Made by a program: the position numbers and the translations under genes. From positions 1-64,000 of the forward strand of contig NZ_FNFU01000013.1 in NCBI RefSeq assembly GCF_900101115.1: 64,000 bases of DNA, in the 5' to 3' direction. Below the pieces are notes generated by a model. That model worked only from the letters and a program-made list of their open reading frames with translations. It did no database searches and was not told the DNA's origin. Of the stretch, positions 26,651-34,719 are shown in pieces (position 1 is the first letter of the stretch; each line of letters opens with the position of its first letter). The DNA comes from Cryobacterium psychrotolerans (GTDB taxonomy: Bacteria > Actinomycetota > Actinomycetes > Actinomycetales > Microbacteriaceae).

Positions 26651-27475
26651 ATGTCAGCCAAGAAGCCGAGGCTCCGCAAAGCGGTCTACTCCGGCGAGCT
26701 GCGCCGCCTCCAGACCGAGCTCGTTGCCATGCAGGAGTGGGTACGCGCCTCGGGCGCTCGCATTGTCGTGATCTTCGAGGGCCGGGACGCCGCCGGCAAG
26801 GGCTCCGCGATCAAGCGCGTCACCCAGTACCTCAACCCGCGCATCGCCCGGATCATGGCCCTCCCGATGCCCACCGACCGCGAGCGCGGCCAGTGGTATT
26901 TCCAGCGCTACATCGAGCACCTGCCCGCGGCGGGCGAGATCGTGCTGATGGACCGATCCTGGTACAACCGCGCCGGCGTCGAACGGGTGATGGGGTACTG
27001 CACGGCCGACGAATACCGCCGCTTCCTGCACCAGGCACCGCTGTTCGAGCGGATGCTCGTGGAAGACGGCATCCTGCTGGTCAAGTACTGGTTCTCGGTG
27101 TCCGACCGGGAGCAGGAGGCCCGGTTCCGCTCCCGGCTGAACGACCCGATGCGCCGGTGGAAGCTCTCCGAGACCGACCTGCTCTCGATCACGAAATGGG
27201 TTGACTACTCCAAGGCCAAGGATGAGATGTTCGTGCACACCGACATTCCCGAGGCGCCGTGGTGGGTGGTGGAAAGCGAAGACAAACTCGCCGCGCGCCT
27301 GAACATGATCAGCCACCTGTTGTCGATCGTGCCCTACGAGCACCTCCAGCCGCCGGACGTCACCATTCCGCCGCGCCCGGCGGCCTCCGACTACGAGCGG
27401 CCCCCGCGCGAGCAGACCCGGCCGGTGCCCGACTACGCCGCCACGCTGACGCCGCCGAACAAGAACGGGAAGTAG
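26651..27475 (+). CDS. ppk2: Polyphosphate kinase 2
   Basis: This 274-residue PPK2 phosphorylates nucleotides from polyphosphate, or the reverse. Walker A is GRDAAGKGSAIKR (residues about 47-59), the lid module is YLNPRIARIMALPMPTDRERGQWYFQRY, and Walker B is MDRSWYNRAGVERV. The single-domain length fits class I PPK2 (NDP to NTP), though class is not certain. GAGGAGG 7 bases upstream decides the ATG. An earlier in-frame ATG at 26621 lacks such a site. Confidence 0.9.
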   Translation: MSAKKPRLRKAVYSGELRRLQTELVAMQEWVRASGARIVVIFEGRDAAGKGSAIKRVTQYLNPRIARIMALPMPTDRERGQWYFQRYIEHLPAAGEIVLMDRSWYNRAGVERVMGYCTADEYRRFLHQAPLFERMLVEDGILLVKYWFSVSDREQEARFRSRLNDPMRRWKLSETDLLSITKWVDYSKAKDEMFVHTDIPEAPWWVVESEDKLAARLNMISHLLSIVPYEHLQPPDVTIPPRPAASDYERPPREQTRPVPDYAATLTPPNKNGK

Positions 27476-27516
27476 CGCGCGTCCGGGCCCCGCCGCCCGC
27501 GGCATAGGCTCGGTGC

Positions 27517-28506
27517 ATGCGATTCGGACTCTTTGTACCCCAGGGCTGGCGTCACGACCTCGTCGGGATCGACCCCGCGGGGCAGTGGGCGGCGATGAGC
27601 GGCCTGGCCGCGCACGCCGACGCGGGCGCCTGGGAATCCATCTGGGTGTACGACCACTTCCACACCGTGCCGGTGCCGAGCGAGGAGGCCACCCACGAGG
27701 CGTGGACGCTCATGTCGGCGTTCGCGGCGACCACGACGCGCGTGCGCCTGGGGCAGATGTGCACCTGCATCAGCTACCGCAACCCCGCGTACCTGGCCAA
27801 GGTCGCCTCCACGATCGACATCATCTCCGGCGGCCGGGTCGAGATGGGGATCGGCGCCGGTTGGTACGAGCACGAGTGGCGCGCCTACGGCTACGGCTTC
27901 CCGCGCGCCGGCGAACGCCTCGCCCGCCTCGACGAGGGCGTGCAGATCATGCGCCAGGCCTGGACGACCGGCACGGCCACCCTCGACGGCGAGCACTACC
28001 AGGTGGACGGCGCCATTGTGCGGCCGCTGCCGCTGCAGGAGGGCGGCATCCCGATCTGGATCGCCGGCGGCGGCGAGAAGGTCACCCTGCGCATCGCCGC
28101 GCAGTACGCGAATTACACCAACTTCGACGGTTCTCCGGAGGGCTTCGAGCGCAAGAGCCGGCTGCTCGAGCAGCACTGCGCGACGGCCGGCACCGACTTC
28201 GGCTCGATCACCCGCTCGTCGAACTACAACACGGTCGTCGGACGGGACGAGGCCGAGGTGGCCGAGCGCCTCGACGCGATCCAGGCCCGGGTCACGCCGT
28301 ACCTGGGCGCCGACGGGGCGGAGAACTTCATGGCCGAGTACCGCGGCGGCAAGGCTCTCTGCGTCGGCACGCCGGAGCAGATCGTGGAGCGCCTGGCCGG
28401 GATGAAGGCACGCGGCCTCGGCTACTCGATCCACTACTTCCCCGAGGCCGCCTACGACCGGTCCGGGATCGAGCTGTTCGAACGCGAAGTCATGCCCGCC
28501 CTGTGA
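27517..28506 (+). CDS. LLM-class F420-dependent oxidoreductase (TIGR03560-like)
   Basis: This 329-residue luciferase-like enzyme has MRFGLFVPQGW at the start, ESIWVYDHFHTVP (active-site His), SGGRVEMGIGAGWYEHEW and IPIWIAGGGEKVTLRIAAQYA. It is the third LLM gene in the window and probably uses F420. The substrate is unknown. TAGGCT ends 6 bases before the ATG, so the message is likely leaderless. Its stop overlaps the next gene (GTGA), linking it to a methyltransferase. Confidence 0.86.
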   Translation: MRFGLFVPQGWRHDLVGIDPAGQWAAMSGLAAHADAGAWESIWVYDHFHTVPVPSEEATHEAWTLMSAFAATTTRVRLGQMCTCISYRNPAYLAKVASTIDIISGGRVEMGIGAGWYEHEWRAYGYGFPRAGERLARLDEGVQIMRQAWTTGTATLDGEHYQVDGAIVRPLPLQEGGIPIWIAGGGEKVTLRIAAQYANYTNFDGSPEGFERKSRLLEQHCATAGTDFGSITRSSNYNTVVGRDEAEVAERLDAIQARVTPYLGADGAENFMAEYRGGKALCVGTPEQIVERLAGMKARGLGYSIHYFPEAAYDRSGIELFEREVMPAL

Positions 28507-29627
28507 CCGAGATCCGCTGGGAGGAAGCCGGGGAGCAGCGCTCGGCGCTGTGGCGCTCCGAGAGCGGCTGGGAGCCGCCCCGGCGAGTGGTCATCGCCGA
28601 CGACACGCTGACCGCGGATGTGGCCTACCGCCTGGCGAAATCGGGCACCGGGATGTTGTGGCGAGGGGATTTCCTGGGCGCCCGCCAGCTGCTGCAGGCA
28701 CTCGGCCGGCGGGTTGACCGCGGGCGGCGCCCGGCCGACAAGGACCTCACCGCCGCCTTCCGGCGCTCACGGAGCGAGGCGCTCACCCGCGCGCAGGTGC
28801 TGGGCCTGGTGCTCGTGCCGCTCGAGGCGGACTACACGGTTCCGCTGCGCCGGGCGCCCGACGTGCGCCTGGCCTGCACCGAGACCTACGGGCCGGCCGA
28901 CGGGCCGTCGGTGACCTCGCTGCGCGAGCTGATCGGTGTGATCGGGGCGCATGAGTGGCGCACGAAGGGCGTGCCGATACCGGCGCTCGGCGCCCGAATC
29001 CACCCACACTACGGCGTTTTCTCGCCCATTCGTGGGGAGTACCTCGAGCTGGTGCAGTCCGCTCCGCTTCCCGCCGGCAGCCTGGCCTTCGACATCGGCG
29101 TCGGCACCGGCGTGCTTGCGGCCATCCTGGCCCGGCGCGGTGTCGCGCGCGTCGTCGGGACCGACCAGGACCCCCGGGCGCTGGCCTGCGCGCGCGCGAA
29201 CATCCAGCGCCTGGGTCTGGGCGACCGGGTCGACATCGTCCCGGCCGACCTGTTCCCGCCGGGACGCGCCCCGCTGGTCGTCTGCAACCCGCCCTGGATC
29301 CCGGCCGCGGCGGTCACGTCGACCGACTTCGCCGTCTACGACCCCGACAGCCGGATGCTGCGCGGCTTCCTGGCCGGCCTCGCCGACCACCTCGAGCCGG
29401 GCGGGGAGGGCTGGCTGATCATCTCCGACATCGCCGAGCTGCTCGGGCTTCGCTCCCGCGCGGAGCTCCTCGGCCTCATCGACGATGCCGGCCTCGAGGT
29501 CGTGGAGAGACTCGACACCCGGCCCACGCATCCCCGCGCCGCCGACGCCAGCGACCCGCTGCACGCCGCCCGCTCGAACGAAGTCACCTCACTCTGGCGG
29601 CTGCGCGCCAGGCGCGGCGCGGCCTGA
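28503..29627 (+). CDS. Class I SAM-dependent methyltransferase, PrmC/HemK-like
   Basis: This is a 374-residue protein with a GTG start coupled to the LLM gene. The N-terminal half (residues 1-180) is a winged-helix-like domain without clear family. The C-terminal half has the SAM site LAFDIGVGTGVLAAILA, Asp in VVGTDQDPRA and the catalytic-type NPPW motif in VVCNPPWIP. NPPW/NPPY enzymes methylate nitrogen in proteins, RNA or DNA. The target is unknown. Its last 39 bases overlap the convergent DUF1622 gene. Confidence 0.85.
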   Translation: MTEIRWEEAGEQRSALWRSESGWEPPRRVVIADDTLTADVAYRLAKSGTGMLWRGDFLGARQLLQALGRRVDRGRRPADKDLTAAFRRSRSEALTRAQVLGLVLVPLEADYTVPLRRAPDVRLACTETYGPADGPSVTSLRELIGVIGAHEWRTKGVPIPALGARIHPHYGVFSPIRGEYLELVQSAPLPAGSLAFDIGVGTGVLAAILARRGVARVVGTDQDPRALACARANIQRLGLGDRVDIVPADLFPPGRAPLVVCNPPWIPAAAVTSTDFAVYDPDSRMLRGFLAGLADHLEPGGEGWLIISDIAELLGLRSRAELLGLIDDAGLEVVERLDTRPTHPRAADASDPLHAARSNEVTSLWRLRARRGAA

Positions 29628-29975
29628 GGCCAGGCGCCAGCGCGCCCACGGCCAGACCCCGTCCATTTCGACCTCGAGCGAGAAGCTCAGGAGGATTCGG
29701 ATCAGCACGATCGCGGCGAGCACCAGCACGCTCTCCACCGTTGTTGTGACGAGGATGGTGCGGATGATGTCCGCCACGATCAGCACTTCCAGGCCGAGCA
29801 GGATGGCCCGGCCGAGGTTCCTGCGCAGGCTCTGGTACGCGCGGGCCCTGGTGTCGGCCCGCAGGGCACGCGGCACGGCGACGAGGAAGGCAGCCGCCCC
29901 GCCGAACACCATGATGGCGGCGCCGACCGCCTCGACGACCTGCACCAGTGCCGTAATAACCTGCTCGAAGGTCAT
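29589..29975 (-). CDS. DUF1622 membrane protein
   Basis: This 128-residue protein has two or three hydrophobic segments (residues about 10-35, 55-75 and 80-95) and the family pattern RALRADTRARAYQSLRRNLGRAILLGLEVLIVADI followed by LLSFSLEVEMDGVWPW. The function is unknown. Its 3' end overlaps the convergent methyltransferase gene by 39 bases, so the two transcripts are antisense at their ends. A purine-rich GAGAGCGGA precedes the ATG. Confidence 0.83.
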   Translation of the reverse strand: MTFEQVITALVQVVEAVGAAIMVFGGAAAFLVAVPRALRADTRARAYQSLRRNLGRAILLGLEVLIVADIIRTILVTTTVESVLVLAAIVLIRILLSFSLEVEMDGVWPWARWRLASGRAAPGAQPPE

Positions 29976-30040
29976 GGGTCCGCTCTCGCCGTTTCCTGGG
30001 ACGACGATATCACCGCGCCTCCGGCCAGTATTATCGGCCC

Positions 30041-30127
30041 ATGGACTCCGCGATCGGCGGGCGCCGCAGCAGAGGAGGCCGGGCATGGACGCACATGACA
30101 TCGCGGGCCTCCTCAGCGAGATCCTGA
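30041..30127 (+). other. Possible leaderless upstream ORF overlapping the DUF3592-like gene
   Basis: A strong TATTAT hexamer (30029-30034) ends 6 bases before an ATG that opens a 28-codon frame ending TGA at 30127. That frame overlaps the start of the next gene (30085) out of frame. Its middle contains the AGGAGG that serves the downstream ATG. It may be a translated leader that couples or limits expression of the downstream membrane protein, or TATTAT may simply be its promoter. Confidence 0.4.
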
Positions 30128-30480
30128 CGCTGGTCGGGCTGCTCGGCGGCGGCGGGCTCTACCTCGCCGGGCTGGCCGTTCGCGACCTGCGCGGGCGCTG
30201 GGTGCGCACGGAAGGCGTCATCGCCGGCGCCGGGCCCGGCCCGGTCATCCGGTGGTTCGACCGCACCGGCGAGGTGCACGAGTCGCCGGCGACGACGCAG
30301 GAGACCGTTATACTCGAGCCGGGCGATGACGTGCCGGTCTGGTTCCGCGCCCGTTCGCCCTGGCGCTGCCGCACGCACGCTCCGGACCACGACGGCAAGG
30401 CCCTGCGCCTGACCGGCCTCGTGCTGCTGGGCGTGGGGATCGCGGCGGCCGTCCTTGGCTTCGTGCTGCTCTTCGTCTAG
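30085..30480 (+). CDS. DUF3592-like small membrane protein
   Basis: This 131-residue protein has an N-terminal membrane segment (LLSEILTLVGLLGGGGLYLAG), an extracytoplasmic beta-rich middle (EGVIAGAGPGPVIRWFDRTGEVHE, DDVPVWFRARSPWRC) and a C-terminal membrane segment (residues about 110-131). This matches the DUF3592 layout. The function is unknown. AGAGGAGG 5 bases upstream sets the start. It ends before a strong palindrome shared with the convergent alkD-like gene. Confidence 0.72.
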   Translation: MDAHDIAGLLSEILTLVGLLGGGGLYLAGLAVRDLRGRWVRTEGVIAGAGPGPVIRWFDRTGEVHESPATTQETVILEPGDDVPVWFRARSPWRCRTHAPDHDGKALRLTGLVLLGVGIAAAVLGFVLLFV

Positions 30481-30495
30481 GCCGCCGGCTCACCC

Positions 30496-30556
30496 CGTGA
30501 GGGGTCGCAAATCGAGCTTCGTTGGCCGATTCAAGGTCGATTTGCGACCCCTCACG
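30496..30556. repeat. Perfect 20-bp inverted repeat at a convergent junction
   Basis: The arm CGTGAGGGGTCGCAAATC(GA) and its exact complement flank a 21-base loop. The right arm overlaps the stop codon of the minus-strand AlkD-like gene. It is a likely bidirectional terminator-type structure. It has the same role as family 1 and 2 elements but an unrelated sequence. Confidence 0.85.
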
Positions 30557-31334
30557 CGGGCCGGCGGGGGTACGCCCGGTAGCGGGCGCGAACCTCCGGC
30601 TCGAGGTGTTCGGTGGCGTAGCTGAGCGCGGTGCGCGGCATCCGGCCGGCATGCTCGTCGAGGAAGGCCAGCAGAAGGGGGCGGTCGAGCTTGCCGACCT
30701 CGCGCAACATCCAGCCGACGGCCTTGTGGATCAGGCTTTCCTGGTCGCCGAGCAGCCGCTCCGCGAGCTCGAGCGTCGTGGTGGCGTCGCCGTGCGCGAT
30801 GAAGGCGCTACTGGCGAGCATGGCGACCCGCCGCTCCCAGAGGCTGTCGCCGGCGGCGAGGTCGAACAAGACGTCGCGCGGCCGGTCGACGAGGTACTCG
30901 CCGAGCAGTGTCGGCGCGGACGCATCCACGAGGTCCCAGTTGTTGACGAGGCCGCGCCGCACGGCAGCCAGGTAGAACTCGGCGAGCCTCGTGCGTGCGA
31001 CCTCGTCGCGCGTTCGGGCGCGGCTCGCGCGCCGGAACCGGCCGACCAGGATCAGCAGGGCCGCGAGCCGGTGCTCGTGCACCTCGCTGGTGAGGAGCGT
31101 CTCGACCTCCCGCAGCCCCAGCCCGGCGAACCGCTTCACGACCAGCCGGATGTCGGGCAGCCGCAGGCCGGCGAAGACGTCGCCCTCGCCATACTGGCCC
31201 GGCCCCGTCTGGAAGAAGCGGGCGACCTGGGCGGCGCGGTCGGGGTCAGCGAGCGCGGCGAGCGCGGCGCGCACCGCGGCGGCCGTTGCCGGATCCGTGC
31301 TCGCATCGCTGCCGTCGTCCGTAGAATCCGTCAT
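30552..31334 (-). CDS. AlkD-like DNA alkylation repair protein
   Basis: This 260-residue HEAT-like-repeat DNA glycosylase removes bulky or cationic alkylated bases. Characteristic motifs are FFQTGPGQYGEGDVF, the helix VNNWDLVDASAP with the catalytic-type Trp/Asp, and HKAVGWMLREVGK near the C-terminus. The first 20 residues are acidic and disordered. TAGAGT ends 6 bases before the ATG, consistent with leaderless translation. Length is normal for the family. Confidence 0.9.
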   Translation of the reverse strand: MTDSTDDGSDASTDPATAAAVRAALAALADPDRAAQVARFFQTGPGQYGEGDVFAGLRLPDIRLVVKRFAGLGLREVETLLTSEVHEHRLAALLILVGRFRRASRARTRDEVARTRLAEFYLAAVRRGLVNNWDLVDASAPTLLGEYLVDRPRDVLFDLAAGDSLWERRVAMLASSAFIAHGDATTTLELAERLLGDQESLIHKAVGWMLREVGKLDRPLLLAFLDEHAGRMPRTALSYATEHLEPEVRARYRAYPRRPA

Positions 31335-31472
31335 TCCCGCACTCTAACCCGGCGATTTCTTGCAAGAAGTCGTAAGAAACGCCGCTCGCGGCCGGATATT
31401 CTGAGGATACGGCGCACCCAACGCGCCGCCCACTGCCGCGACCGCGGCGAACTCAGAGGACGGGAGGTTCCC

Positions 31473-32849
31473 ATGTCGAATTATGTTGCAGAAGCACTGG
31501 TCGGTGAGCCCGAGGTTCTCGAGGACGTCGCGACCCACCCGGCCTGGCTGCGCCTCAAGGCCGCCGCGACCGCCCTGCAGGGCGTCCAGGCGCAGAACGG
31601 TTCGATCCCCGAGCCGTCGGCGCACCCGGATGCCGCGGCCCGCGTCGCCGTGATCACCACCGCCATCCGGGAACTCGCCCCGCTGTTCCCGCACGACGCC
31701 GCCTATCTCGACGCCGCGGTGGCCGACTTCGACCGCTGGGCGAGCGAAGGCTTCGGCGAGCCCGACTTCTACGACGCGCTGATGGCCTTCCAGCCGCAGC
31801 AGCACCGGGTCGACGGACTCCGCCACCTCGTGGTCTTCCCGATGTACACGCAGAACGGCAGCTCGAACCGCCTGGTCGAGGCCGTTCTGATCGCGGTCAT
31901 CTGGCCGGCGTTCATTGCGGAGCTGGAGCAGGAATACACCAACGGTTTGTTCGTGCCGATCCGCTTCCTCGACTTCACTCCCGGCTACGACACCAACTCC
32001 GCGGTGCTGTTCCCCGAGACGGTCGCCATGCGCGAGATCCCGACGTTCACCTGGGGGGCGATCTTCGCCGACCGCGAGGCCGCCAGGTACCGCCGGGTCG
32101 TGCGCGCGGCATCCGAGATCACCCGTCTCGAACTGCCCGACGACGCGGCCGCGCTGCTCGACGACCAGCAGCTGGCCGAGGAGACCTTCGTCATGTGGGA
32201 CCTCATCCACGACCGCACGCACATGCGCGGCGACCTGCCGTTCGACCCCTTCATGATCAAGCAGCGGATGCCGTTCTTCCTGTATTCGCTGGAGGAACTG
32301 CGCTGCGACCTGACCGCCTTCCGCGAGTCGGTCAGGATCGAACGTGACGAAAACGCCAGCCCGGAGGCGCGCAGGCACGCCAAACTGGTTCAGTACGCCG
32401 TGATCTTCGACCGGATCTTCCGGTTCTCGATCACCGGCAGCCGAACCCGCAACTACGACGGCCTCGGCGGTCAGCTGTTGTTCGCGTGGATGCACCAGCA
32501 CCACGTGCTGCACTGGACCGACACCCGGCTCGCCTTCGACTGGGACGCCGTCCCGGACGTGGTGATCGCGCTCGGCGCGCAGATCGACGACCTGTACTGG
32601 GCGTCGATCGACCGCCCGAAGAAGGCGCACTGGCTGGCGGCGTACGACATGATCAGCGCCACGTTGACCCCGAACCCGGCTTCGACCTGGGCTCGCGGGC
32701 TGCCGCTCGAGGTGCTCGCCGGTCCGCCGAAGGGCTACACCGACCTGGTGCTGGACGACGAGTTCCCGCTGTCCATGTTCTTCGAGGCGCTGGACAAGAA
32801 GATGAAGTCCGTCATCGAGTCGACCGTTGGGATCACCGCGCGTGGCTGA
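31473..32849 (+). CDS. DUF6421-like protein with a zincin-type HDxxH motif
   Basis: This 458-residue soluble protein is of unknown function; I recognise the family only as DUF6421. A notable core is WDLIHDRTH (His246, Asp247, His250) followed 24 residues later by EELRCDL (Glu275). The spacing resembles HExxH...E metallopeptidases, and the second motif recalls the EExRxE/D of dipeptidyl peptidase III. Asp replaces the catalytic Glu. A His cluster, MHQHHVLH, lies at 340-347. GGGAGG sets the ATG. The gene overlaps the next SDR gene by 8 bases. Confidence 0.72.
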   Translation: MSNYVAEALVGEPEVLEDVATHPAWLRLKAAATALQGVQAQNGSIPEPSAHPDAAARVAVITTAIRELAPLFPHDAAYLDAAVADFDRWASEGFGEPDFYDALMAFQPQQHRVDGLRHLVVFPMYTQNGSSNRLVEAVLIAVIWPAFIAELEQEYTNGLFVPIRFLDFTPGYDTNSAVLFPETVAMREIPTFTWGAIFADREAARYRRVVRAASEITRLELPDDAAALLDDQQLAEETFVMWDLIHDRTHMRGDLPFDPFMIKQRMPFFLYSLEELRCDLTAFRESVRIERDENASPEARRHAKLVQYAVIFDRIFRFSITGSRTRNYDGLGGQLLFAWMHQHHVLHWTDTRLAFDWDAVPDVVIALGAQIDDLYWASIDRPKKAHWLAAYDMISATLTPNPASTWARGLPLEVLAGPPKGYTDLVLDDEFPLSMFFEALDKKMKSVIESTVGITARG

Positions 32850-33534
32850 TGTCCCCACCGGGGCGACGGCGCCTGCCGTCGCTGGTCGCACCGTGCTCAT
32901 TGCCGGCGCGACCAGCGCGGCCGGGGTCGCCGTCTGCGCGGCGCTGTCGGCGGCGGGGGCCACGGTGATTGCCGTCGGCTCGAACGTGGACCACCTGCAG
33001 GCGCTGAAAAGCCAGGTTCCGGATGCCGCCACCTTCGTCTACGACCTCGCCAACTTCGCCGAGGTGCGCGCCCTGGCCCACACCGTGCACGAGGCGCACG
33101 GCCGCATCGACGGCCTCATCCACCTCGTGGGCGGCTGGCGCGGCGGGGGCGGGCTGGCCGGCCAGACCGACGAGGACTGGGATTTCCTGCACGGCCGCGT
33201 TCTCACCACCCTGCGCAACACGACCCGCGCCTTCAACGACGACCTGCTTGCCTCCCCGGCGGGCCGCCTGGCGATCGTGTCCTCGGTCTCGGTCGACAAG
33301 CCGACACCGGGCGGCGCGAACTACGCGACGGCCAAGGCCGCGGCCGAAACCTGGACCCGCGCGGTCGGGCAGGGCTTCGCGAAGACGGCCCCGGATGCCG
33401 CGGCGGTCATCTTCGCCGTGCGCGCCCTCGAGGGCCTCGAGGCCGAGCTCGCCGCGTCGGTGGTCGGCCTGTGGGACGCGCCGGCGGCATCCGTCAACAA
33501 CACCCGGATCCCGCTCCACACGCGCCCAGATTGA
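32842..33534 (+). CDS. Short-chain dehydrogenase-like protein (atypical cofactor loop)
   Basis: This is a 230-residue SDR with a GTG start inside the upstream gene. The Rossmann start is LIAGATSAAGVAV in place of TGxxxGxG. The catalytic-type Ser (IVSSVSV) and Tyr-x3-Lys (ANYATAKAA) are kept. HLVGGWRGGGGLAG replaces the usual NNAG segment. It is short for an SDR and may have a narrow, dedicated substrate. The 8-base overlap with the DUF6421-like gene strongly suggests a joint pathway. Confidence 0.8.
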   Translation: MADVPTGATAPAVAGRTVLIAGATSAAGVAVCAALSAAGATVIAVGSNVDHLQALKSQVPDAATFVYDLANFAEVRALAHTVHEAHGRIDGLIHLVGGWRGGGGLAGQTDEDWDFLHGRVLTTLRNTTRAFNDDLLASPAGRLAIVSSVSVDKPTPGGANYATAKAAAETWTRAVGQGFAKTAPDAAAVIFAVRALEGLEAELAASVVGLWDAPAASVNNTRIPLHTRPD

Positions 33535-33584
33535 CGGTTGCGCTCGAGTTTGCCGGGCGCACCGGTCAATCTCGACCGCAACCG
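33535..33584. repeat. Imperfect inverted repeat between SDR and threonine aldolase genes
   Basis: The arms CGGTTGCGCTCGAGTTTG and its complement with two mismatches and one bulge enclose a 5-7 base loop. The element starts at the SDR stop codon. It probably ends or shields the upstream message. Confidence 0.7.
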
Positions 33585-33648
33585 CCAAGGTCGGCGGGAC
33601 GCGGCGTGACCACTTCGCGGGCTCAGCAGAATGGGCCAAGATGGAGGG

Positions 33649-34719
33649 GTGACCCAAATCCATGACCTGAACTCCCGCGGCTTCGCCTCAGACAACTATT
33701 CGGGCGTGCACCCCGAGATCCTCGAAGCCATCGTGGCCGCCAACGGCGCCCACCAGATCGCCTACGGCGAGGATGTCTACACGGCACGGCTGCAGGAGGT
33801 CTTCGCCGAGCACTTCGGCGAGGGCGTCGAGGCGTTCCCCGTGTTCAACGGCACGGGCGCGAACGTGATCGGGCTGCAGTCGATGCTGCCTCGCTGGGGC
33901 GCCGTCATCTGCACGGCCACCGCGCACATCCACTCGGATGAGGGCGGAGCGCCCGAGAAGGTCGCCGGCATCAAACTGCTCCCGATCCAGACCCCCGACG
34001 GCAAGCTCACCCCCGAGCTCATCGCCCAGGAAGCCTGGGGCTGGGGTGACGAGCACCGCGCCCAGCCGCTGGTGGTCTCGATCACGCAGTCCACCGAGCT
34101 CGGCACGGTCTACACGGTCGACGAGGTGCGCGCGATCGCCGACTACGCGCACGCGAACGGCATGAAGCTGCATATGGACGGCGCCAGGATCTCCAACGCC
34201 GCCGCCTCGCTCGGCGTGCCGTTCCGCGCCTTCACCCGCGATGCCGGCGTCGACGTGCTCAGCTTCGGCGGCACGAAGAACGGCCTGATGTACGGCGAAT
34301 GCGTGGTCGTGCTGAACCCGGACGCCTCCGAGGGCCTGATCTACCTGCGCAAGCTGAACATGCAGCTGTCCTCGAAGATGCGCTTCATCTCGGCCCAGTT
34401 CATCGCCCTGCTCGGCGGCGACCTCTGGCTGCGCAACGCCGGCCACGCCAACGCCATGGCCGCCCGGATGCGACTGGCGCTCGAACACGGGATCGCGACG
34501 GGTTCGATCACCGGCGTCAGGTTCAGCCAGCTCAGCCAGGCCAACTCCATCTTCGCGGTGATCCCGCCCGGCATCGGCGACCGGCTGCGCGAGTCCTTCC
34601 GCTTCTATGACTGGGATGCGGCGACCGGCGAGGTGCGCTGGATGTGCGGCTTCGACACGCACGAAGAAGACATCGACGCCTTCGTCGCCGCGCTGGAGCG
34701 GGAACTCGCGGTCCGATGA
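33649..34719 (+). CDS. ltaE: Low-specificity L-threonine aldolase / beta-eliminating lyase
   Basis: This 356-residue PLP fold-type I enzyme is expected to cleave L-threonine or allo-threonine to glycine and acetaldehyde, or a similar 3-hydroxy amino acid. The PLP lysine lies in LSFGGTKNGLMYGE. Substrate loops are FNGTGANVIGL and HMDGARISNAA. I place the start at GTG 33649 because CAAGAT ends 6 bases before it. An ATG at 33631 would add six residues. The stop overlaps the acyl-CoA ligase ATG. Confidence 0.87.
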   Translation: MTQIHDLNSRGFASDNYSGVHPEILEAIVAANGAHQIAYGEDVYTARLQEVFAEHFGEGVEAFPVFNGTGANVIGLQSMLPRWGAVICTATAHIHSDEGGAPEKVAGIKLLPIQTPDGKLTPELIAQEAWGWGDEHRAQPLVVSITQSTELGTVYTVDEVRAIADYAHANGMKLHMDGARISNAAASLGVPFRAFTRDAGVDVLSFGGTKNGLMYGECVVVLNPDASEGLIYLRKLNMQLSSKMRFISAQFIALLGGDLWLRNAGHANAMAARMRLALEHGIATGSITGVRFSQLSQANSIFAVIPPGIGDRLRESFRFYDWDAATGEVRWMCGFDTHEEDIDAFVAALERELAVR

